NCBI GenBank assembly: GCA_028288315.1
Contig: JAQBNY010000045.1
Location: 1 to 19,561 of the forward strand
Reading direction: 5' to 3'
Length of the DNA: 19,561 nt
Source: Mucilaginibacter sp.
GTDB lineage: Bacteria > Bacteroidota > Bacteroidia > Sphingobacteriales > Sphingobacteriaceae
Shown piece by piece: positions 7,453-15,070 of this stretch; the first letter of the stretch is position 1, and every line of letters starts with the position of its first letter. The notes beneath the pieces are model-generated. The model was given only the letters and a program-made list of their open reading frames with translations. It did not search any database and had not been told where the DNA came from. Made by a program: the position numbers and the translations under genes.

Positions 7453-8370
7453 TTACTTATTTGTTGTTGAAAATGGTGTTTTAATATTTAAGCGATATTG
7501 TTCTGGCGATGAGCCGATGTATTTTTTAAATATTCGCGAAAAGTAATATGGATCATCATAACCCAGGGTGGCAGCTATATTTCGTATCTTATCATCATTT
7601 GTATAAAGCAACTGACAAGCTTTTTGCATTTTGATATGGATAAAGTAATCAATAGGGGGCATTCCGGTAGCTTTATGGAAGAGGTTTGAAAAATGCGATG
7701 CCGATAAACTATGGCTTTGGGCCATTTCCTCCACGGAAAGTTTTTTACTAATATTATCGCGCATAAAGTGAATGGTTTTTGTAATAATGTTATTTCTGTC
7801 ATCATTATCATTTTTAATCTGAGGGCTTTTGAACAGAAACGTAGCTATAAAATGGTAAAGACAAAAGCTTGCATGACACAGATTTTCAGTGCTGAATCCT
7901 ACTTCAAGGGTTTGATATATGTATTGCCATATTTCTAAAGCTTTCTCATTAAATGGAATCAGTACAGGGCCATTTGTTATACTAACATTTAGTTCGTGGT
8001 TAAAGGCATGGATGCGGTTTCCGGTATAATGTACCCAATAAATAGTCCATGGATCGTTATTATCTGCCCAGTAACGCATATATTTATCAGTAGCCGGAAT
8101 TATAATGAACTCGTTGCAATTAACTTCGTAACGTTTATCTCCTAATATATAAAAGCCTTTACCCTGAAGGCAATAAATCAATATATTATCCTCACATCCT
8201 TTCCGGCGCTCCCGGTAATGAAAGCTTGCTTTTGGAAAGTATCCTATCTGAGTAATATAAATTGGAAAAAGTTCAGAGTTCTTCTTTTTGACCTCTTCTA
8301 ATAGTTTCAATGGAACATTTATCAATTTTTCTCCAACAAAGCCATCTCGTCTTTTAATGCCGTTATTCAT
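7453..8370 (-). CDS. AraC-family transcriptional regulator
   Basis: A complete 305-residue regulator from ATG 8370. The frame is open to ATG 8421, but the family usually starts close to KRRDGF-GEKLI, which here follows MNNGI, so I prefer 8370. The N-terminal half is a cupin-like ligand-binding domain (FHYRERRKGCEDNILIYCLQ, GKGFYILGDKRYEV, WTIYWVHYTG). The C-terminal AraC/XylS DNA-binding domain has two HTH motifs: LSVEEMAQSHSLSASHFSNL and RNIAATLGYDDPYYFSRIFK, followed by the family ending SSPEQYR. Such regulators usually act beside sugar-catabolism genes (family knowledge). Here the neighbours on either side are fragments, so its target may be lost. The start overlaps the stop of the 44-codon signal-peptide ORF by 8 bases. 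Confidence 0.9.
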   Translation of the reverse strand: MNNGIKRRDGFVGEKLINVPLKLLEEVKKKNSELFPIYITQIGYFPKASFHYRERRKGCEDNILIYCLQGKGFYILGDKRYEVNCNEFIIIPATDKYMRYWADNNDPWTIYWVHYTGNRIHAFNHELNVSITNGPVLIPFNEKALEIWQYIYQTLEVGFSTENLCHASFCLYHFIATFLFKSPQIKNDNDDRNNIITKTIHFMRDNISKKLSVEEMAQSHSLSASHFSNLFHKATGMPPIDYFIHIKMQKACQLLYTNDDKIRNIAATLGYDDPYYFSRIFKKYIGSSPEQYRLNIKTPFSTTNK

Positions 8371-8497
8371 AAAAATATTTGGCACAATTATACAATGAAT
8401 CGGCAACGGTAAATTGATCAATTATATTCTGACCTGATACCCAAATAGGAGGTATAATAAAAGCGACGATAAATAGTAGCTTAAACAGTTGTTTCAT
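8363..8497 (-). pseudogene. Signal-peptide ORF of 44 codons; probable 5' stub of a secreted-protein gene
   Basis: From ATG 8497 the minus strand reads MKQLFKLLFIVAFIIPPIWV, then SGQ, then NIIDQFTVADSLYNCAKYFY-E and TAA. The basic n-region, long hydrophobic core and SGQ end make a good Bacteroidota signal peptide with a likely cut near the Gln. Only about 21 residues follow. Either it is the start of a larger secreted protein whose body is deleted, or a real small exported peptide. The ATG overlaps the end of the preceding fragment by 17 bases and the TAA overlaps the AraC start by 8 bases, which resembles coupled translation. Confidence 0.5.
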
Positions 8498-8624
8498 AGG
8501 GCTTAAAAGACCAACTAATATAATCTTTATTCACATTTAGTGCAAGTTCATGTGTATGCCCTTTGTGGCTCACACCATTGTCGGTATCAAATATGTTGAG
8601 GTCTTTGTAATAAGAAAGATATTT
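8481..8624 (-). pseudogene. C-terminal fragment of an unidentified protein
   Basis: A 47-codon open stretch with no start codon, following a TAA. It reads KYLSYYKDLNIFDTDNGVSH, then KGHTHELALNVNKDYISWSF, then KPYETTV and stop. The alternating hydrophobic pattern and the ending S-F-KPYETTV resemble the C-terminal beta-sandwich of many glycoside hydrolases, but I cannot name a family. It overlaps the start of the signal-peptide ORF by 17 bases, as the end of one gene would overlap the next in an operon. Confidence 0.45.
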
Positions 8625-8682
8625 TTAAAAGGGACAATTGGTTGGAAAAGTTACATTGAATACCGGAGATGGTTCTTCAATC
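8625..8682. other. Short spacer after the methyltransferase gene
   Basis: No gene or hairpin seen. One minus frame overlapping the methyltransferase end runs on as VFKIEEPSPVFNVTFPTNCP and stops near 8625. It may be further debris or chance. Confidence 0.2.
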
Positions 8683-9618
8683 TTAAAAACTGGTAAAAAC
8701 ACCCAGTTTATAAATATTATCATCTTTCGGAACTGCAAAATCCAGCCAACTTTGTAAAGCGACTTGAGCAGTACAAGGTCCATAAGTAATGATTTTAATT
8801 TTTCTCAATAGTGATTCTTTCCTCAAAATTTCTAAAACCTCTTGCAGGATTTCACCCTTGAAGGGAGTAAACATAAAAAATATAGTTCCTTCAGAATAGT
8901 CTGCTTTCCGCGCGTCGGTATTTATAAATGTCACATTGCGTAAATTAAGCTCTGCAGCGCAATCCCTCGCGTAATTGCAAAAAGCTGGCTCAAACTCTAC
9001 ACCTTTAGCTGTGATTCCGGTGAGAAGATTTACCAAGATGGCTACTTGACCCAAGCCAGAGCCCAAATCAAAAAAGACGTCTTCTTTCATGAAATGAGAT
9101 TTATCAACAAGTTCGAAAACGACTCTGGCTGGCGTTTTTTGATAATATACCATTTCCGGTTCTAAATCTTTAGTCTGCTCTGGCATAGTCTGTAAGGGAG
9201 ATAATCCATTGATAAAGATATCAAGGTTATCATAACCTATTTCTTCCTGGTGTTCGTTATAATCTAAATTAAAATCGACGTATTCATTAATCAGATTTTT
9301 TAATTCTTTTCCTGTGTATCTCCCTATTCGAATATTTGCCCGAAGTTTTTGAAATAGGTTAATATTAATTTCTTCCAGCTGAGATTTTATTTTTTCAATA
9401 CTATATTTCAACAAAATCAGTTTATCTGGTTGAGTTGTTTTTCGGAGGAGCCCTTCAATATGATCAATAACTTGAAACTCGATGAAGTCTATGGCCTCCA
9501 TACGCTTATCAAAGTTTTTCTCCTCATAGAGTAAAGTATTCTTCTCTGTCTCCTCAATATATGTTTGTATTTCAAAAATACCCGTCTTTGGGGCGAGATT
9601 ACAATTAATAAAATCCAA
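8683..9618 (-). CDS. Class I SAM-dependent methyltransferase with DOT1-like motif I and helical N-terminus
   Basis: A 311-residue predicted methyltransferase. SAM motif I is VFFDLGSGLGQVAIL, with D184-L-G-S-G. GVEFEPAFCNYARD is motif II with the acidic ribose-binding residue, VTFINTDARKADY is the adenine-binding segment, and IFFMFTPFKGEILQEVL is motif IV-like. The D-L-G-S-G-x-G-x-V pattern resembles DOT1/KMT4 lysine methyltransferases, but that motif is shared widely and the target is unknown. Residues 1-180 carry no known domain and include a charged helical region (LLKYSIEKIKSQLEEININ). The start is TTG 9618, preceded by a purine run (aaaaaaagaa); no ATG is available until MEAIDF about 40 residues in. 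It stands alone, divergent from the sigma factor gene. Confidence 0.82.
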   Translation of the reverse strand: MDFINCNLAPKTGIFEIQTYIEETEKNTLLYEEKNFDKRMEAIDFIEFQVIDHIEGLLRKTTQPDKLILLKYSIEKIKSQLEEININLFQKLRANIRIGRYTGKELKNLINEYVDFNLDYNEHQEEIGYDNLDIFINGLSPLQTMPEQTKDLEPEMVYYQKTPARVVFELVDKSHFMKEDVFFDLGSGLGQVAILVNLLTGITAKGVEFEPAFCNYARDCAAELNLRNVTFINTDARKADYSEGTIFFMFTPFKGEILQEVLEILRKESLLRKIKIITYGPCTAQVALQSWLDFAVPKDDNIYKLGVFTSF

Positions 9619-9839
9619 TTCTTTTTTTATTATTAGTATTTAGGGGGAGTTTCTAAACCAAATGTGGGTTAATTTTAGTGGATTGCCTACTATTTTTAAC
9701 TATATCCTTACTTTTTAGCTGCAATATGGAAATTAAATTATCTGAAATTTAAAAAGGTGGTTAAAATTTGCAGATTTAACAATAAAATTTCAACATGTGT
9801 GTTATTTTTATATAAATTTAGCGTTAAAATTAGAAACTT

Positions 9840-10427
9840 GTGAATGTAGTTAACTATAGTGATGATGAGCTGGCTATTCTATTAAAGAATGGCGATTCAA
9901 ATGCATTTACAGAAATATATAACCGCTATTGGGATAAGCTTTATTTTATTGCGTATAAACTATTAAAAGATACAGATGCCGCCGAAGAGATTGTACAGGA
10001 CGTATTTTTAATTCTCTGGAAAAATAACAACACCCTCAATATCCAATCACTGGCAGGTTACCTTGCAGCAATGGCCCGTTACAGCGTTTACCATTATTTA
10101 TCCAAACAAAAAAAGAGCAAGGCAAAAGAAGAGCAATTGGGCTTATTAAATAAAGGTAGCGTGGTTGAATTTAATATAGATCATAAGATATTATTGCAAA
10201 TAGTTACTGAGCTTTCCAATAAATTGCCTGAAAAATGCCGCCTGGTTTTTCAACACAATAAGCTGTATGACCAGCCACTGGCTGATGTAGCCAGAAATTT
10301 GAAAATGTCTCAAAAAACAGCAGAAGGTCATCTTACTAAAGCTTTACGTATAATCCGGACAAATTTAGGTAGTGCTATAAGTGAGGCTTTACTGATTACT
10401 ATAGCTCTTATGCTTTTCCGAAAATAG
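9840..10427 (+). CDS. ECF RNA polymerase sigma factor (FecI-like, Bacteroidota type)
   Basis: A 195-residue extracytoplasmic-function sigma factor. Region 2 spans FTEIYNRYWDKLYFIAYKLL to AAEEIVQDVFLILW and binds core polymerase and the -10 DNA. Region 4 spans LPEKCRLVFQHNKLYDQPLA to MSQKTAEGHLTKALRIIR and is the HTH that reads the -35. The start is GTG at 9840; a TAG lies three codons upstream in frame, so no longer form exists. The hydrophobic C-terminal tail ALLITIALMLF is common in this group. Followed by the FecR anti-sigma and SusC/SusD genes, so it probably switches on the susCD promoter when the transporter is loaded (inference from FecIR-type systems). Confidence 0.93.
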   Translation: MNVVNYSDDELAILLKNGDSNAFTEIYNRYWDKLYFIAYKLLKDTDAAEEIVQDVFLILWKNNNTLNIQSLAGYLAAMARYSVYHYLSKQKKSKAKEEQLGLLNKGSVVEFNIDHKILLQIVTELSNKLPEKCRLVFQHNKLYDQPLADVARNLKMSQKTAEGHLTKALRIIRTNLGSAISEALLITIALMLFRK

Positions 10428-10462
10428 GCGTCTTAATTTGCTTGATTGCCAATCTTTTTAAT

Positions 10463-10481
10463 AGGACTAAACAATAGTCCT
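10463..10481 (+). other. Small hairpin between sigma and anti-sigma genes
   Basis: AGGACTA-aacaa-TAGTCCT is a 7-bp stem with a 5-base loop, 36 bases after the sigma stop. It has no T tract, so it is a weak or partial terminator or an RNA-stability element at most. The 148-base gap holds no gene. Confidence 0.4.
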
Positions 10482-10575
10482 CCTTTCGCCAAAAAAAATT
10501 TATTTATTTAAAATATGAGCAAGGGTAATTAGTGTTAAGTGCACTCTATATAAACGAATACACGAAATTGTATCT

Positions 10576-11559
10576 ATGGATAAAGATTTACTTGAGTTAT
10601 TAGCTAAAAAATACTTTGATGGCACTGCATCCATAGCAGAGAAAGAACTATTGAGTAAATGGTATGATATCATTCATCTTAGTGAATGTGAAGACATTTA
10701 TGTTGATAACGCAGAAACAGCAGATCAGGTAAAACAACGCATATTTAATAGTATAACGCAAAAGCTGCAGCCTGAAGAGGCCATTTCTGTAAAACAGAAA
10801 CATTTTTTTATTAAACACCTGATGTGGGCGGCTTCCATTGCTGCTATAGTAACATTAGGCTTTTTCATATTTAAACCCAACTTAAAAATAGGTACCATTA
10901 AAACTACCAATAACCAGGTAGTAAATGTTCCCTTGAACAGGGTATTGCATATTACATTGCCAGATGGCTCAAGGGTATGGCTCAAAGCCGGATCGGTATT
11001 CATGTATCCATCACATTTTACAGCTAAATGCCGCCAGGTTGAATTGGTTGAGGGCCAGGCATTTTTTGATGTTAAACATCAAACAAACCACCCATTTATT
11101 GTGAAAACAAAAAAAATGAATGTTACCGTACTGGGTACATCATTTGATGTACGCAACTATAAAAAAGAGGGCGAAACACGCGTAAGCGTAATTACAGGAA
11201 AAGTGGGCGTTACCATGCCAAACAGCATCAATAAAAAAGCCATCTTTTTATTGCCTGAACAGGAGGCGGTATTAAGCACCATAACTAATCATCTGGTAAA
11301 ACAGCCTGCACACAAAACCATAGATAAAGCCTGGTTTAAAAACAATACCATGTTTGACCAGGAAAATCTGGAGAATGTATTTAAGGCATTAGAGAAAGAA
11401 TATAATACCACCATAATAGTTGAGAATAAAAAATTACTGAATGAGCGTATATCTATCGTATTGGGCAGCCAGCGTTTAGATAGTATCATGCAAGTATTAA
11501 GTTTTGCTAAACACTTTAAATATCAAATAGCTAATGATAGTACAGTAGTGATAAGATAA
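10576..11559 (+). CDS. FecR-family anti-sigma factor
   Basis: A 327-residue inner-membrane anti-sigma factor. The N-terminal cytoplasmic segment begins MDKDLLELLAKKYFDGTAS and would bind the sigma factor. One membrane helix is at about residues 80-99 (HLMWAASIAAIVTLGFFIF). The periplasmic FecR domain (about 120-215) holds LPDGSRVWLKAGSVFMYPSH, VELVEGQAFFDVKH and MNVTVLGTSFDVRNY. The C-terminal DUF4974 domain (about 255-326) begins near MFDQENLENVFKALEKEYN and contacts the transporter's N-terminal STN domain in such systems (family knowledge). It lies 148 bases after the sigma gene and 139 before susC. Confidence 0.94.
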   Translation: MDKDLLELLAKKYFDGTASIAEKELLSKWYDIIHLSECEDIYVDNAETADQVKQRIFNSITQKLQPEEAISVKQKHFFIKHLMWAASIAAIVTLGFFIFKPNLKIGTIKTTNNQVVNVPLNRVLHITLPDGSRVWLKAGSVFMYPSHFTAKCRQVELVEGQAFFDVKHQTNHPFIVKTKKMNVTVLGTSFDVRNYKKEGETRVSVITGKVGVTMPNSINKKAIFLLPEQEAVLSTITNHLVKQPAHKTIDKAWFKNNTMFDQENLENVFKALEKEYNTTIIVENKKLLNERISIVLGSQRLDSIMQVLSFAKHFKYQIANDSTVVIR

Positions 11560-11564
11560 CCCTG

Positions 11565-11621
11565 TTTTTCTGTTTAGCAGCTAAGCAGAAAAAAAACCGG
11601 GAACACTGTTAATGCCCCCGG
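11565..11621 (+). terminator. Two adjacent inverted repeats between fecR and susC
   Basis: Repeat 1 (11565-11593) is tttttctgtttagc with gctaagcagaaaaa, allowing one G-U pair, centred on 11579. Repeat 2 (11597-11621) is ccggg with cccgg around a 15-base loop. Both lie directly after the fecR stop. They could end or reduce transcription into susC and so separate the regulatory genes from the transporter genes. Neither has a clean GC stem plus T tract on the plus strand. Confidence 0.45.
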
Positions 11622-11672
11622 AATGTTAGCAGCCTCTGCATATATGCTTGAGACCCATATACAGATGGCTTA

Positions 11673-11689
11673 GTTTAAATGCTTTAAAC
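11673..11689 (+). promoter_or_regulatory. Palindrome just upstream of the susC start
   Basis: GTTTAAA-tgc-TTTAAAC is an exact 7+3+7 inverted repeat ending 9 bases before ATG 11699. A shorter one, GCATATATGC, lies at 11638-11647. They could be an operator or an RNA hairpin near the ribosome site. The position argues that 11648-11698 is leader, not coding. Confidence 0.4.
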
Positions 11690-11698
11690 CATACAAAT

Positions 11699-14600
11699 AT
11701 GATAAATTTTTACGGCAAATCTTTGCCTATACTTCGAAAATGCATGCGCATTTCAACAATAATAATTAGCATCCAGGTATGTTGTTCATCCATGTTGATG
11801 GCTATCGGTACCAAAGCCCAGGAGATGAACCTTAATGTTGTAAAAGCCAGTGTTAAACAGGTTTTTAAACGTATTGAGCAACAGGCAAAAGTTAGTTTTG
11901 TTTATGACGACCAAATACTGAACAATTTGCCTGCCTTAACCCTTAGCGTTAAGAACCAGCAACTGCCCGAGTTGTTAAAGCAATTGCAGGAAAAAACGCA
12001 GTTGCAATTTAAAATTGTAGGTAATTATATTGGTGTTGCACAAAACTTAGCCGATATACCACAACTTGCCCCTGCTCCGGTTGATAAAAACATCAGCATA
12101 AAAATTTCTGGTACTGTGCGCGATGCTACCGGGCAGCCTTTAATAGGTGTTACCGTAATGGTAAAGGGCTCCCAAAACGGAGTACAAACCAACATTAACG
12201 GCCAGTTTAGTTTAAATGCCAATGTTGGCGATGTGCTGGTTTTTAATTATATAGGTTACATTAAAAAAGAGGTAACTATTGCCTCGCCTGCACAGTTATC
12301 AATTGTTTTGAGTGAAGATTCACAACAGCTTGGTGAGGTTGTAGTAACCGCCTTAGGTATCAAAAAGGAGCGTAAGGCATTAGGCTACTCGGTAACTGAA
12401 GTAAAAGGCGATGAGCTGACCCAGGCCCGCGAGCCAAACGTTATGAATTCGTTGGAAGGCAAGGTAGCCGGCTTAAATGTTAGCCCTACTGCTGGCGGCC
12501 CGGGCTCGTCATCAAATGTTATTATTCGTGGTGTATCCAGCATATCACAAACCAGCCAGCCCTTATATGTAGTTAATGGTGTGCCTATGGAAAATACACA
12601 ACATTCGGCACCGGGTGGCCAGTATGATAACACGCCTGATTTAGGGGATGCTGTGGGCAACCTTAACCCCGATGATATTGAAACTATATCTGTATTGAAA
12701 GGTGCAGCTGCATCTGCACTATACGGGTACCGTGGTAAAGCGGGTGTTATATTAATAACTACTAAAAGCGGTAAGGATAGCGGCATTGAGTTTAACTCTA
12801 ACTACGTTGTAGAAAGCGTTACGGACCCTACTAATTGGCAACATGTATATGGCCAGGGCGCAAATGGCGTTAAACCAACCACACAGGCAGAAGCATTCCA
12901 ATCCGGCCAGTCAAGCTGGGGCGGTAAGCTGGATGGATCAAGCGTTGTGCAATTTGACGGTGTATCAAGACCATATACCGCGCAGCCAAATAATTTACAG
13001 AACTTTTACCGCACAGGTACAAGTGCTACCAATACAGTGGCATTTAATAAGAGCTTTGAAGGAGGCTCTGTCCGCTTTTCGGCCAGCGATCTTACCAATA
13101 ACGCCATTACCCCAAATTCTGGCTTAAACAGGCAAACATTTAACTTAACCGGTAACTATAACATCACAAAACACTTAAGTTTGGATGTTAGGAACAACTA
13201 TATATTAGAACAGGCACATAACAGGCCTGTATTAAGTGATGCTTCTGGTAACTCTAACTTCAACGTTACCTTTTTGCCAACCAGCCTTGATGTGTTAACC
13301 CTTAAAAAAGCAGTTAACCCTGATGGTTCCGAGTACGGCTATTCGTCAAATACATTTGCTACCAACCCATATTTTGCGGCCGAAAACTTTATTAACAACA
13401 CAAGCCGTCAGCGCTTAATATCATCAGCCAGCCTGCGTTATAATTTCGACAGTGGTTATTTCATGCAGGGCCGTGTAGGCAGGGATGCTTATAATGACAG
13501 ATATACCTCTGTTGTGCCAACTGGTACCGCTTACCGTCCCTTAGGTGCCATAATGGAAACTACCAATAACTTTTCAGACATTAACGCTGATGTGTTATTT
13601 GGCAAAACGTTTAAAATAAAAGACTTTACTATAAGCCCTAACATAGGAGGCAGCTATCGCAGAACAAAATCTGAATATTTTGGCCTTAACGGCACCAACT
13701 TTGCTGTACCTTATGTATATGTAATTACAAACGCCAGCCAGCAGGCAACCCCAACCTATGCGCCGTCAGAGCAAAAAGTTGCTTCGGTTTATGGCACGCT
13801 TGAGGTTGATTACAAAAGTTATCTGTACGTTACCGGTTCGTTACGTAACGACTGGTTCTCTACTCTGGCCACGCCTGGCACAAACAATCCTTTAAATAAA
13901 ACTTATCCATCAGTAACCGGTTCATTTGTATTCTCTGAACTTTGGCACCCAAGCTGGTTAAGCTTTGGTAAACTGCGTGCAGGTTTTGCAAAAGTTGGGC
14001 AGGCTACCGATCCGTACCAAACACAACTGGCATACAACTTTAACACCGCATCGCTTAACGGCAGCCCGCTGGGTGTTATCTCAAACTTAAATGTACCTAA
14101 CAGCAGCCTGGTTGCTTCAATAGCATCAGAGCTTGAAATTGGTACTGAACTACGCTTTTTGCATGATCGCTTAAGTTTAGATTTGACCTGGTATAACAAA
14201 AACTCAACTGATGAGATTGTTGCTGCACCGGCATCTGTAACATCAGGTTACGGCGGCGCAATATTAAATATTGGCCAGTTACGCAATCGTGGGGTTGAGG
14301 CCTTACTGTCAGGCACACCAGTCAAAACAAAAAACTTTAGCTGGCAAGCCAGTTTTAACGGATCAATGAACAACAATACTGTTGTATCACTTGCCGCGGG
14401 TCAAAGCTCACTGCCGGGTGCTACATCACGTAGTGGTGTTGGTTTTACCCAAAACATAGTAGGCCTGCCAATTAACCAAATAATGGCTTTTGATTATAAG
14501 TATGATGCAAATGGCGCCATTGTAAAAGATGCCAATGGCGTACCTGAACAAGGCAACTTAAAAGCTTATGGCTCTGCCTATGGCAAATGGACTGCCGGCA

Positions 14601-15046
14601 TTACCAACACCTTTAATTACAAAAGATTCAATCTTTCGTTTTTAATTGATGCCAAGTTTGGCGGCAAAATATTTTCTGCCACAGATTATTACGGCTACGT
14701 GTTAGGTTTGCACCAGGCAACTTTAGTTAACCGCGATGCACTGGGCAACCAGGCAGCCAGCTATTACGGTACTTTGGCTAACAATGTATCAAGTCTTTTT
14801 GTGCAGGATGCCAGCTTTATCAAGTTCCGTCAGGCAACATTTGGTTATAGCTTCCCGGCAAAAATGTTTAACAATGTTATAAAAGGTGTTACAATTAATT
14901 TAGTTGGGCGTAATCTGTTTTATATCATGAAGAGAACAGATAACATCGACCCTGAATCGGTTTATAGCTATAATGCTGCCGGTTTAGAGCTGGGCGGTGT
15001 GCCTCCAACCAGAACCTTTGGTTTAAATCTGAGTGTAAAATTATAA
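11699..15046 (+). CDS. SusC/RagA-family TonB-dependent outer membrane transporter with STN domain
   Basis: A 1115-residue outer-membrane transporter that would work with the following SusD lipoprotein. I start it at ATG 11699 (MINFYGKSLPILRKCMRIS), which gives a signal peptide ending GTKAQ at residue 41; a TTG at 11648 would add 17 residues of leader. Domains: STN at about 42-112 (VKQVFKRIEQQAKVSFVYDD); carboxypeptidase-regulatory-like beta-sandwich at about 135-205 (ISGTVRDATGQPLIGVTVMV); SusC signature EVVVTALGIKKERKALGYS; TonB plug with NVIIRGVSSIS and VLKGAAASALYGYRGKAGVI; then a 22-strand barrel ending LNLSVKL. The STN domain fits signalling to the FecR protein encoded just upstream. The substrate is unknown, because no enzymes are linked. 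Confidence 0.95.
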   Translation: MINFYGKSLPILRKCMRISTIIISIQVCCSSMLMAIGTKAQEMNLNVVKASVKQVFKRIEQQAKVSFVYDDQILNNLPALTLSVKNQQLPELLKQLQEKTQLQFKIVGNYIGVAQNLADIPQLAPAPVDKNISIKISGTVRDATGQPLIGVTVMVKGSQNGVQTNINGQFSLNANVGDVLVFNYIGYIKKEVTIASPAQLSIVLSEDSQQLGEVVVTALGIKKERKALGYSVTEVKGDELTQAREPNVMNSLEGKVAGLNVSPTAGGPGSSSNVIIRGVSSISQTSQPLYVVNGVPMENTQHSAPGGQYDNTPDLGDAVGNLNPDDIETISVLKGAAASALYGYRGKAGVILITTKSGKDSGIEFNSNYVVESVTDPTNWQHVYGQGANGVKPTTQAEAFQSGQSSWGGKLDGSSVVQFDGVSRPYTAQPNNLQNFYRTGTSATNTVAFNKSFEGGSVRFSASDLTNNAITPNSGLNRQTFNLTGNYNITKHLSLDVRNNYILEQAHNRPVLSDASGNSNFNVTFLPTSLDVLTLKKAVNPDGSEYGYSSNTFATNPYFAAENFINNTSRQRLISSASLRYNFDSGYFMQGRVGRDAYNDRYTSVVPTGTAYRPLGAIMETTNNFSDINADVLFGKTFKIKDFTISPNIGGSYRRTKSEYFGLNGTNFAVPYVYVITNASQQATPTYAPSEQKVASVYGTLEVDYKSYLYVTGSLRNDWFSTLATPGTNNPLNKTYPSVTGSFVFSELWHPSWLSFGKLRAGFAKVGQATDPYQTQLAYNFNTASLNGSPLGVISNLNVPNSSLVASIASELEIGTELRFLHDRLSLDLTWYNKNSTDEIVAAPASVTSGYGGAILNIGQLRNRGVEALLSGTPVKTKNFSWQASFNGSMNNNTVVSLAAGQSSLPGATSRSGVGFTQNIVGLPINQIMAFDYKYDANGAIVKDANGVPEQGNLKAYGSAYGKWTAGITNTFNYKRFNLSFLIDAKFGGKIFSATDYYGYVLGLHQATLVNRDALGNQAASYYGTLANNVSSLFVQDASFIKFRQATFGYSFPAKMFNNVIKGVTINLVGRNLFYIMKRTDNIDPESVYSYNAAGLELGGVPPTRTFGLNLSVKL

Positions 15047-15070
15047 TCAACAACAACTAATCTTATTAAG

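Noticed and set aside
8371..8421. Longer N-terminus for the AraC regulator from ATG 8421
   Set aside because: The added residues do not fit the family start, which begins close to the KRRDGF block after ATG 8370.
5549..8682. Insertion sequence or integrated element as cause of the fragments
   Set aside because: No transposase or integrase frame, terminal inverted repeats or target-site duplications could be seen.
11648..11698. Upstream TTG start for susC adding 17 residues
   Set aside because: ATG 11699 gives a normal signal peptide, and the 17 extra codons run over a perfect palindrome, which fits leader sequence.
12385..12786. 133-codon minus-strand ORF
   Set aside because: Antisense to the plug domain of susC; low-complexity, shadow frame.
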